Made by a program: the position numbers and the translations under genes
Shown here: positions 33,164-43,200 of the stretch, in pieces
How positions within the stretch are numbered: position 1 is the first letter of the stretch
Layout: each line of letters opens with the position of its first letter
The notes under the pieces: generated by a model
Told to the model about the DNA's origin: nothing
The model's database searches: none
The model's input: the letters and a program-made list of their open reading frames with translations, nothing else
NCBI GenBank assembly: GCA_907163375.1
Contig: CAJQUW010009254.1
Span: 12,501 to 76,500, forward strand
Direction: 5' to 3'
DNA length: 64,000 bases
From: Prostheceraeus crozeri
Lineage: Eukaryota > Platyhelminthes > Polycladida > Euryleptidae

Positions 33164-33309
33164 TTTCCCAAGTCTATAATTCCAATTTATACCCTACATC
33201 TCATAGCGCGTGTGAAACTATGAAGCTTCACTGCATAGAGTAATTTTCTTTATTTTTCACCGTGCCTATAATGTAGATATCCTGTCACTTTATTTTACCT
33301 GTAAAGCAG

Positions 33310-33333
33310 ATTACTGCACGGGCGTGCAGTAAT
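33310..33333. repeat. Perfect 10-bp-arm hairpin
   Basis: ATTACTGCAC, a four-base loop GGGC, then GTGCAGTAAT. It lies between the recombinase relic and its companion, so it could be an internal element of the same mobile unit or a terminator-like structure. Confidence 0.6.
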
Positions 33334-33545
33334 ATTTTCATTATTGCACTGTTTGAATTGTAGATTTCTATATAGATATATGCGATTGAATTATACAAAA
33401 CCCGCTTATTATTTCAGCTTAATAGGTGAGTATCATTCATCACTTGAATTGAAAATGAAAATGAACAATTTTATCTAAATGGTAGCTTTTTATTTCTAAA
33501 AGGACCAACATTTAAAAGCACCCAAAACCTTCAGGTAACGTACTT

Positions 33546-34368
33546 TTATATGTTTATGATGAGATTTGAACAGTTATTAAATACAACACGCTGAGATTCG
33601 TTTTCTACTTCTTTCTCCTTCTTACTTTCGATTGTCAGAGAATTGGAAATATCAAGCTTATTTCTTTTACTTTGGTCAAAATAACCTTCCGCAACCGTGT
33701 CGCTTTTCCAACGGAATTGTCTTTTCAGTGTTGTCATCGAGGCTCCTGAGTCTGCCAATGCTGTTGCAGACGACCTGCGAACCGTGCAATGAGTATTGGA
33801 ACAGAACCAATCATATTTCGACCCATAGGTTGACCTGAATACCGTTTACTCTTGGCATTGTAATTTTGAAAAAGTCTGCCTTTTTTTGTTAGACACTGAA
33901 TTATAATACAGACGTATTATTTTGTATGAACAAAATTCATTTTGCAGTTTTGGTATGGAAAAGTAAAAATTTGACTTTCCTTTTGGATCAGTCTTTGACT
34001 GCATGACAAATATCTCCACGGAATCTTGTCCGAAAATTACATTCTCAAGCGATAAGGCAGTCAATTCTGCGACGCGAAGTCCATCATAGTATCCAATAAT
34101 CGCTACAGCTTTTCTCACCAAAACTTTGAGTTCGTCATCAGGAGCAGGTTTCGAAAAGCGTAAAAAGTTGCTCCTTTGATAAAATTGCTGATTTGTTGTA
34201 AACCCCAACTAATTTGCATTGAAAAATCTTGTTCTTCATTTCCTGCGGCATGTCCATTGCAGTTACGTTTCGATATTTTGTCAAGCCAACACAAGGAAGA
34301 GCTAAATTATTGCAGTCGCAATCAAAGTGTAAATGTAAACTGAAGTTGCTATGAAAATATAGATTCAT
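33546..34368 (-). pseudogene. Crypton-like tyrosine recombinase relic
   Basis: A decayed gene on the minus strand. The N-terminal piece is poorly conserved. The catalytic domain begins with DDELKVLVRKAVAIIGYYDG, then LRVAELTALSLENVIFG. Its GLR motif is the usual site of the first catalytic Arg in tyrosine recombinases. After a frame change comes HCTVRRSSATALADSGASMT, corresponding to the His-x-x-Arg box, then RQFRWKSDTVAEGYFDQS, where the Tyr is the expected nucleophile. Metazoan Cryptons encode such recombinases and have no terminal inverted repeats, and none were found here. Several breaks are present, so it is inactive. Confidence 0.72.
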
Positions 34369-34687
34369 AATAGTTATATGTGAATCAGATCATCTTCGTG
34401 ATATTACACCATTTACAACTCAAGTTCATTCAATCAGAAGACAAGTTCGTCCACAAAACTTTGGAGTTCAATTGGTATCTTCAAATGATTTTAAATTTCT
34501 CATTATAGGTGCTTCATAGCTATGCACTTGTAATCGCCAATTTTGAATGCGATATTTTCAAAAATTCAAAAGTTAAACTTTGTGACAGCACCTGTTTCAT
34601 AGAAATATATCTCAAGTCTGTCATAAACATTAGCGCTGATAACTGTAAAAGACGAATCATGGACTTTGAAAGTGAAGTAACCGGAGT

Positions 34688-35375
34688 AATTTGCCAAGAG
34701 GTCCCTATAGGAAAATTGTCATCGTTGATATGCAAAAGTTGATTCAAGCTTTCGAACGTGGAGACGATTTCATTGATCTTGCCCGACAATTGGGAATCAA
34801 ACGCCAAACTGCAAGATCAATTATGATGAACTCTCGAAGTGATGAGAACAGTAAATCAGCATGGAGGACTTCGTTATCGCAAAGTTAATGATTCGATGAG
34901 AGGCGCACTGTTAGAGATAGTCAACGAAAAACCATTGGCTAATCTATAAAAGAGATCAATGCTATTTTGAGACTAAGATGCCCTAAAAAGTCTGTAACTT
35001 CGGAGTCATGCATAAGCACCATCTTAGATAAAATGCTCATTCCAAGCAAGTAAGCTAGCCCGAGACGTGCCAGCTCAACGCAACTCAGAAGAAGTCATGA
35101 ACAAGCGATATGAGTATGCGCAATAGTACTTAGAGGAAGGTCAACTGAACGAGACCATATTCATCGACGATCCTAGAGAAGGTCAGCGAGAGGACAGCGA
35201 GCTTATCGAATTGTGGCGAAGCAGCGTGGAAGGAATCTTTCTGTGATAATGGCTATCAGTAACTCTGGATTGATCCATGTGCAAGAGGGCGCTATCAATT
35301 CTGATGGATTTTGTGATTTTGTAAATGAACTCAGTGCTATTGTGGGTGAAGAAGCTGCACCCAGGAAGCTGCATT
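34688..35375 (+). pseudogene. Tc1/IS630-type transposase relic
   Basis: The N-terminal helix-turn-helix is clear: PRGPYRKIVIVDMQKLIQAF and DLARQLGIKRQTARSIM. The following region is eroded by many stops. In another frame, AYRIVAKQRGRNLSVIMAIS and NSGLIHVQEGAINSDGF match the segment RIVHGQRGRNFTLILAVS of the 11257-12294 transposase. The part carrying the last two acidic catalytic residues is missing. It is an older copy of the same Tc1-type family. Confidence 0.7.
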
Positions 35376-35419
35376 CAGGGATAATTTGACTCATGTCCTG
35401 TTAATATAATCATTTCTTT

Positions 35420-35520
35420 CATTAAAGACGAACTTGCCTTCTGATTGAGTAACTTGAATTTTGATTTAGATATCATGGACTAACTTGAATTCTGATTGAC
35501 TGAACTTGAATTGTGAATGG
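35420..35520 (+). repeat. Short tandem ACTTGAATT repeats
   Basis: AACTTGAATTYTGATT occurs three times in a row with small spacers, immediately left of the hairpin tract. Confidence 0.6.
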
Positions 35521-35530
35521 TGTATGTATA

Positions 35531-35631
35531 AGATATTCCATGATATTTCTGGGTGATATGTAAATAAATCCCGAGAGCCGAAGGCTCTCGGGATTTATTT
35601 ACATATCACCCAGAAATATCATGGAATATCT
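35531..35631. repeat. Perfect 49-bp-arm hairpin
   Basis: Arm 35531-35579, a three-base loop GAA, arm 35583-35631. The arms match without mismatch by direct reading. The apex is CCCGAGAGCC/GGCTCTCGGG and the base AGATATTCCATG/CATGGAATATCT. Outside the perfect arms, weaker complementarity (GGTGTATGTAT against ATATATACC) extends the stem by about 12-15 bp. Confidence 0.92.
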
Positions 35632-35656
35632 CATATATACCATCATACTTTTTATG

Positions 35657-35748
35657 GGAGTTATTTAGATAACTCCTTTGATTTGAATTGTAAATTTGTT
35701 TGTGATCAATGCATCATAGAATTCTATGTGGCCGATAGCCACATAGAT
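35657..35748. repeat. Two small hairpins within the hairpin tract
   Basis: GGAGTTAT, loop TTAG, ATAACTCC (35658-35677), then CTATGTGGC, loop CGATA, GCCACATAG (about 35726-35748). Confidence 0.7.
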
Positions 35749-35940
35749 ATCCATATGGATATTTTAGCTGTATTCCCTGTTTGATGATAGAAAATACCAT
35801 ACACATAGATATTTTTGATGGAATTCCGTTGAAAATAACTACCGGAAAATAGTTAATATCATGGTATATTAACAATTCAAATTCATTGAATAAGATTAGT
35901 CATAATGGTCATGATATTGGTGAAAAATAAAATTATCCAC

Positions 35941-36075
35941 ACAACTCGTGCAAAGATATCCATCTTTTGCTTTCTCCTCGATCAATATTCTATGCCTTCG
36001 CCCTTCGGGCTCGTGCATAGATATGTTGACCTCGAAGAAAGCAATAAAGATGGGTGTTTTGCTCTAGTTGCGTAA
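35941..36075. repeat. Second giant hairpin, imperfect
   Basis: Centre at CGCCCTTCGGGC (36005). Arms of about 47 bp (35960-36053) pair with a few mismatches: CCATCTTTTGCTTTCTCCTC against GAGGTCAAC... on complement, and TATTCTATG against CATAGATA. Weaker pairing (ACAACTCGTGCAAA against TTTGCTCTAGTTGC) extends it to about 35941-36075. The apex is related to that of the first hairpin (GAGCC.GAAGG). Confidence 0.8.
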
Positions 36076-36674
36076 ATAACTATTACTGTTATGTTGAAAC
36101 TCATGTGTCAGATCTCTAGGTTTGTGCCGATATCTAAGTCATTTATTGCTATCCAGCAGGCAGCCGCCATAGACGAACGATGACTAAAATAGTCATGTGA
36201 TGAATGACGATATCTTATCAATCGTTCGTGGGAATCTTTGAACAGTCGAGCTTCATACTCACTCATAGCTTTCTGAGCATTCGACCAGTCACTGCCAAGG
36301 TCATCTTTGTCAGTGCAGTGCAATCTACAGTTGACCGACCAATATCGTTTTTAAGGATAGAAGATTTAAATAAAAATCAGTGATCGATGATTTAGTGTGT
36401 TTCACTTAATGCATGAATACCTCATAATGATAAGAAATCAACTGATTGATCCAGCTGTCCTCATGATAATACAAATGAACAATGAGACTATTGTATCGGC
36501 ACTGGTGGTGTGGTCCCATAATTACTGGTGTCCTATTGCATAGGCTAAATCAAATAGGCCAAATCAATCAACGTTGGAAGCATTTTCATTTTAAAAGTAA
36601 TATATTCTATGACATTAAAAACGATCCACTTGATATAGAAAATCTCAATGGAAGTGGACGACTTTTATTTCATA
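36076..36674. other. Spacer, nothing assigned
   Basis: A minus-strand frame at 36108-36323 (basic, with YEARLFKDSHERLIRYRHSS) was considered but no family is recognised. Confidence 0.4.
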
Positions 36675-36824
36675 CTGCACTGACCAGGATGTCTGTGCAT
36701 CAAATTTGTCATGCTAATATAAAGCAGCTGTCCATTGTCGATATCTTTGGCATAGTTGATGCATTTCAAATTCGACCTTTTATCACTATCAAGCAATTCT
36801 TTCTGACTAAATTTTGAAGCAAAA

Positions 36825-37090
36825 ATGTCGCAATCAGAACTTGTAAAAGGAATGGCTGTTGGAATGCTACGATGTGGAAAGAGTTGTAGGTTTGTTGGAC
36901 GGAAGTTGGGTGTGTCACACTCCACTGTGAGCAGGTGGTGGAGTCGATGGAACAATGATGGAAATGTTAAAAGAAGGAAAGGATCAGAGAGACCGAGATT
37001 GACATCTGTCGTGGAGCACAGAGGAATGGCGTCAAGTGATGTGGACGGATGAATCCCGTTTCACTTCGGATTTTTACGATGGTCGCATTA
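36825..37090 (+). pseudogene. Tc1-type transposase, N-terminal part
   Basis: ATG at 36825. Helix-turn-helix MSQSELVKGMAVGMLRCGKS then FVGRKLGVSHSTVSRWWSRW, followed by the linker RRKGSERPRL. About 90 residues, covering the second helix-turn-helix and its spacer, are missing. In another frame WRQVMWTDESRFTSDFYDGR follows, containing the first catalytic Asp, and it breaks off at the Harbinger A target site. Confidence 0.85.
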
Positions 37091-37285
37091 AGCCCATGAC
37101 ACACGATCCAACATGTTGGCCAACAAGTTGGATGGTTTGTTAGTTTGGCTGTTGGATGCCTATGACACACGATCCAACAGGTTGGATAGTTGATAACTAA
37201 AAATAGATTCATTCTATTGATTGATAATCAAATATGTGTGTCTACCACTAGGCAGCAATGTATGTATGACATTTTGTAATTAGCA

Positions 37286-40252
37286 ATGGCTCCGGTGCAT
37301 TCAAAACTTTTGTGGGCGTCGATCGCTGTGATTTGTTTAAAGAAGAAGGAGAAGAAGAGACGAATATGGACCAAGGAATGGTTGATGAAGCGATCAACGA
37401 AGTCGCATATGAATTTGGTACGTGAATTAAGATTAGATGGCTACGAAACTGATTTTCAGAATTTTATGCGTATGAGCCCTGATCTTTTTGATGACCTGTT
37501 GAAGCTTGTAGCTCCTACGATTGCAAGGCAATCCACAAACATGAGAGACCCTATTCCTGCGAAAGATCGTTTGGTAGCAACCTTACGCTTTTTGGCTACT
37601 GGTCGGTCATATACAGATATGCAGTACTCAGCGAGGATATCCAGGACTGCCCTGAGTGATATCATACCAGAAACATGTCAGGTAATATATGACGAATTGA
37701 AGGATGACTATTTGAAGGTAAGAATTTCATTCTACTTAAAATTCAAAGCCTATGTTTTTGTAAACTATACATCTGTAAAGTATAGGCGTACGTAGCCTAC
37801 CTTGATAATATGTGTAGGCCTTTGTTTTCTTTGTATTAGGGCTGCGCGCGGTGCACCGTTTCTTTTCCTTGCACTGCTGTTCTTGGTGATGCACAGAGAT
37901 ATATGATTAATTACTCTAACACCTGAGTATTTGGAATGATTTTGGAATTGACCATCAACATAAGGTTTCTCTTTCACATATCTCGTCAATGGACATACAA
38001 GTTAAGTATTTATAAGTATATTAATTAGAAGTTAAACAAACGAATTCCTTATATTCAGTTCATCATAATTTTTATATAACCTATCAAGTGCAGCCTATCA
38101 ATCTAATTCTGTTTAGCGAAATTTGAAATACTTTTTCATTTCTTAACTTAAAGTTAACTTTCTTTCAGCCTTAACTTAAATCAGTCAATGGAATGTATCA
38201 GTGTACTGATACATATTGATTTTCATATTTTTTTAATGTTTAAAGTAAGTGTAATCTGACCCTTAATTAACATGATCAGTGAAATCAGTTATCTGAAAAC
38301 ATTTGTTAGCAAAGTCAGCATGACTGGAAAAATCTGTGTTAACATTGAAAAGTACTCAAAGTGAAAAACAAATTTACTAATCAAAACTAACAAAAAATCA
38401 ATATATCAAAATATCAATTAAAACTTTGTTCCTCAGTCACTTCAGGACATTCTAACATTGCCACGAAACTGTCCTTTCTGCTGATGTACGATTTCTCGTG
38501 CAATTCTCCTGCCCGGGCCTTGAAAATTGCTTCGATTATCAGTCTTTCACACTGTTCGTGTTGATAAGTATCAGTTATGGATCGCATTTTTGATGCCACG
38601 TATTCACCAAAGGTAGATTCATTATCATTAATGGTGGTTGACCGCAATTGTTTATCAGCTAATATCAATAATTCATCTAAAGGTTTTCTTTTCCTTGTGC
38701 GATTTCTTCCGGTAGGTGGCGAAGACGTTCTTGCTTCTGAGTTCATTGACAATTCAGCTACTTCCAAATTCTCGTTTTCTTCGTCCTCGTCTTGTATGGA
38801 AACAATCTGAAAATATAATAGTTCTGATATAATACATTGTAAAGGGTATATTAGGTGCATTTGTACGACTGTACGTACACTTTTACATAAATATATATTT
38901 GTGCGCATTTGTTTTTACTAATGCCTACTTGGCATTTTACTAACCTACTTGGGTTCCAGTAAAATAAGCATAAGTAAATAAAGCAAATTCAACAATGAAA
39001 TTATCCGAATAATCCTGAAACCTAAAATGTACAAGCTTGAATACAAGCTCTTATTGAGTAAAAAAGAAAACAATGATGATGTGCTACTGATATGTGACAG
39101 TTCCTAAAAGTGAATAAATACGGTATAATATTGGTATGAAGTGAGTAAATGTAGTAAATGTTTTAAATGTAATTATAAAGTAATGCCGTTATCAAAAGAA
39201 AGTTATGAAACAATAAATCGATTATGCTTGATATACTCATTTGCTAATTGCATCAAAATAATTTTTGTGTCATAAAAAATCTACGTGACAGAATTACACA
39301 AACTCAATCTGACGTAGTTTCACGACATAGCAATGCTATAAAGAAGTATTCCGAATACAACTTATACGACACCAAGTCTTGTCCTTCCTAAATGTCCCTA
39401 TCTTCCTTTTAGACTCCAATGACAAAAGAGGAATGGATATCAGTAGCTGATGAATTTTCTGATCGGTGGAATTTCCCACACTGCTTGGGAGCGTTAGACG
39501 GAAAGCACGTGCTAATTACACCACCTCCTAATTGCGGCTCATATTATTATAATTACAAATCTTCAAACAGCATTGTACTGATGGCTGTCGCAAATGCGAA
39601 TTATGAATTCATATACGTTGATGTAGGTACAAATGGTAGAGTGTCAGACGGTGGTGTCTACGCTAAATCCACCTTCAAAAATGCGTTGATCAAAGGCGAC
39701 TTAAACATTCCTCTACCATCTCCTATCGTCGAAGGTAGCAAGGAGTGTTTTCCCTTTATATTTGTTGCTGATGACGCTTTCGCTTTGGGACCGAATTTAT
39801 TAAAGCCTTACAGCAATCAAGGTTCATCTGAAAAGCAGCAAAAACGTATTGTCGAAAGTCAACGTATTTTCAATTACAGACTATCGCGAGCGAGGCGAAT
39901 AATTGAGAATACTTTTGGTATTCTTGTGTCAAGATTTAGAATCTTCAAGTCACCTATCTGTCTCGATCCTAAGAAAGTCGAAATTATCGTTCTTTGTTGT
40001 TGTGTGCTACATAATTTTTTGAGGCGAAAAGTCAAAAAGTATATGACCTCTGAAATGATCGATCATGAAAACACTGACACGCATGAATTCTGCGAAGGTT
40101 CGTGGCGTTCAGTCACAGCTCAGGGTGTTCAATCTTTGGTTCATTCGAAATCGAAAAATCCTACTGTTCATGCAAAGAATATCCGAGAACAGTATCGGAA
40201 CTATTTCAATGGAACAGGTAAAGTGGCTTGGCAAAATGAAGCGATTCAATAA
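37286..40252 (+). CDS. Harbinger A transposase (HARBI1-like nuclease), two exons
   Basis: Exons are 37286-37717 and 39413-40252. The donor (TTGAAG then GTAAGA) and acceptor (CCTTTTAG) join in phase to give 423 residues with no stop. The N-terminal exon is basic (KKKEKKRRIWTKEWLMKR) and helical, with RLVATLRFLATGRSYTDMQY and SDIIPETCQVIYDEL, typical of the Harbinger helix-turn-helix region. The second exon is the DDE_4 nuclease: CLGALDGKHVLITPPPNCGS (first Asp), NGRVSDGGVY, FVADDAFALGPNLLKPY (second Asp) and SRARRIIENTFGILVSRFRI (Glu), followed by CCCVLHNFLRR. It would excise Harbinger DNA with 3-bp duplications and usually needs the MADF/Myb-like partner to enter the nucleus. No defect was seen. 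Confidence 0.92.
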
Positions 40253-43200
40253 TTATTTTTTCCATTGATAAATATGGACTGCATACGTGTTCTGGTATAC
40301 TCCCGTGTGTTTTCTTTTTGTTGAGTACCGGCATATTATTTGTATAAACAACACGATTAATAATAAATCCTAAAACGCATCTTTTTCAGTTTTTGGTATT
40401 TTACCCATACAAAAGTTTTAGAAAAATCGCATATTTTTATTTAGCCTACGGTAAGAATGAAGTTAAAATCTACTTTTATATCTTTTGTACAATTAACGTA
40501 TATATACATGTATACCACGATGTGTATCAAGGCCGCCATACACGTAACGACTTTTACAGCGACTTGTCCGCAAGGACTAATCGCGAGGACATGTTGACGT
40601 GATTTTGGTCCTCCCGACTTCCCCATTAACGAACGTACTTATTCAGACAGACTTCGATGCTACAAAATCATTCTCGTGACATGGCTACTGTTGATTTGAC
40701 GACGTCAGGCTTGCTAGCTGTCATTATTTTGAGAAAGAAAAGGAGAAGTAAAAGAAAAAGGACTATTTGGACGAAAAAAATGGTTGCTCGAAAGAGAAAA
40801 ATTGTCTCACATCAACTTGTTGGAGGAGCTGAGGAGTTACCCTCATGACTGGCAGAATTATCTTCGCATGGATGAGGATACATATTTAGAATTATTGTCA
40901 AAAGTTACCCCTATAATACAAAGACAAAATACTTGCATGCGGATGTGTATCAGCCCTCATGAACGTTTAACCGCTACTCTTCGTTTTTTGGCTACCGGAA
41001 GATCGTATGAAGACCTGAAATTTTCGACATTTATTTCTGCGCAATCATTGGGTAGGATCATTCCCGAGACTTGTCGAGCAATTTGTCAAGTGCTGCAAGA
41101 TTATATGAAGGTAAGTTAAAAATATTCTTTTTAACTAAATATTGCTTGTGCAGTTTTGCATTTTGAAGTATAGTTGAATAGAAGAAGTACAGTATACAGT
41201 TTACTCGAGTCTAAAAAATGAAAATTAAGTGAATTATTCGTAAATTTACTGAATGCATAATATCCATTATTCAGGGTTACCGATTTTCAACAGCATAACA
41301 TTAAGTGATATCCGTTAACTCGCTTCAATTCCGTGGTTACATTTTGAAAATTATACTGCTAATTTCTTTATTTGAAATTCATAAAACAAGTTTGATCTCT
41401 CACATGAAATTGATTCGTTGAAAATTAATATAAATGACAATCATACTTATTCTATAAGAACTACCAAATTCATTAACATAATTAATAAGACAACAAGAAA
41501 CCATGCACACTAGAATCACATAGCATTCATGTTATTCGATGCACTAGGAAGCTGGTAGACGACGGTAGATTCACTGGGAGATTTTGGTTGATGATGATGA
41601 CTCGTGGGATACGAATAAGTACCGTAAGAATGGGTAGGATATCCACTGGTCGAAACGCAACTGTAGTACGTCATCTGAGACATTTCACCGTAAAATAGAG
41701 CTTCATTAATAACTTTCTCGGTAAGAAGTCGTTGCTCATTGCTCATTTTTCTTAACTTTGATGCCACATTATCGGCAAAAATGGATGCGTCATCCTTGTC
41801 CGGAACAGCGTTTTGACTGCGTATCCGTTCTTTTAGGAGATCCAAAATCTCATCTTCCGTTTTCATCGTCCTCTTCCTACAAATACGATTTTTCCTTTGA
41901 AATAAAGAAGAGTTAGACACCATCATTTCAGAGTCATTTTCAATGTCGGAATCGTAATCGTTTTGAGAGCTCGCAAAAGTGGTGTCAATGTCGTCCTTTT
42001 TCTCGCTGGTTTCGGCATCCTGAAACGCATAAACATATTAAATTTGAGTTCAATTATTTTCTAATTGTTATCAATCGGGAAAAATATAATATAAATATGT
42101 ATATCGGTATTTTCAGATGCGACTCAATTTTCAATTCCTACGTTAATTACAACTTTATTTCACCCATTTATGCCTCATGTTCGTTTTGGCAATATTTTCG
42201 CCTTAAATTTAAAGGGCCTATTCTCCTCTAAACACACTATGATTTTTCATGAGCAGCACCTTTGTCTACCACTAATTTTGTATGGGTTAATCCTTATCAG
42301 ATATGATAGTGAATGATAATCAATGAATAAACTACAAAGAACACGCCATCTTTGATTAAAATTATGCAGAGAACGACCATTAAATGTGAATTCTTATAAA
42401 AATACGAAGTACACGAATGTTGAAGCCATGTATATACACGAATTAATGACGCTTGCCTATGACATGAATTAAGTAAATAAATCTTTGTCGATAACTGATT
42501 ACTAAGAAGAGCAGTCGATTAGACGCCGTGAACATTTCAAATTATAGGTAATTTACAGAAAAAAACACTAATCAAGCAATTCACAAAATTGCTCAAATAG
42601 AATGTTCATATGAACTTGTTTTATTCAGCAGAACACATATTGATTTCTTTCTTTTCAGTTTCCGGAGTGTGAAAACGATTGGAAAGACATCGCGAAGAGA
42701 TTTGAGGTAAATTGGAATTTTCCGAATTGCCTTGGTGCAGTTGACGGAAAGCATGTAGCAATAGTCCCTCCAACTGGATCTGGATCGTTTTATTACAATT
42801 ACAAAGGTTATCACAGTCTCGTTCTCCTGGCTATTGCAAATGCAGATTATGAGTTCATATACGTGAGTTTTGGTGTTAACGGACGCGTGAGTGATGGTGG
42901 CGTCTTGAGTGCGACCGACTTTTACGAGAAATTGATAAACAATAAACTCAGGTTACCAAAACATTCTACTTCAAATCTTCCTTACGTTTTCGTTGGAGAC
43001 GAAGCGTTTACACTCCGTCAGGATTTCTTGAAACCCTTCAACCGCAAAATTTTGAATCATGAAAGGAAGATATATAATTACAGACTGTCTAGAGCACGAC
43101 GAGTCGTAGAAAATGTTTTTGGGATCTTAGTTGCTCGGTTTGGAATTTTTAAAACAAGCATTAACATGAAAGTCGAAAATATTGAATCAGTCGTCATGGC

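Noticed and set aside
36108-36323. 71-codon minus-strand frame with YEARLFKDSHERLIRYRHSS
   Set aside because: Coding-like composition, but no homologous family, splice context or conservation visible. Left unassigned.
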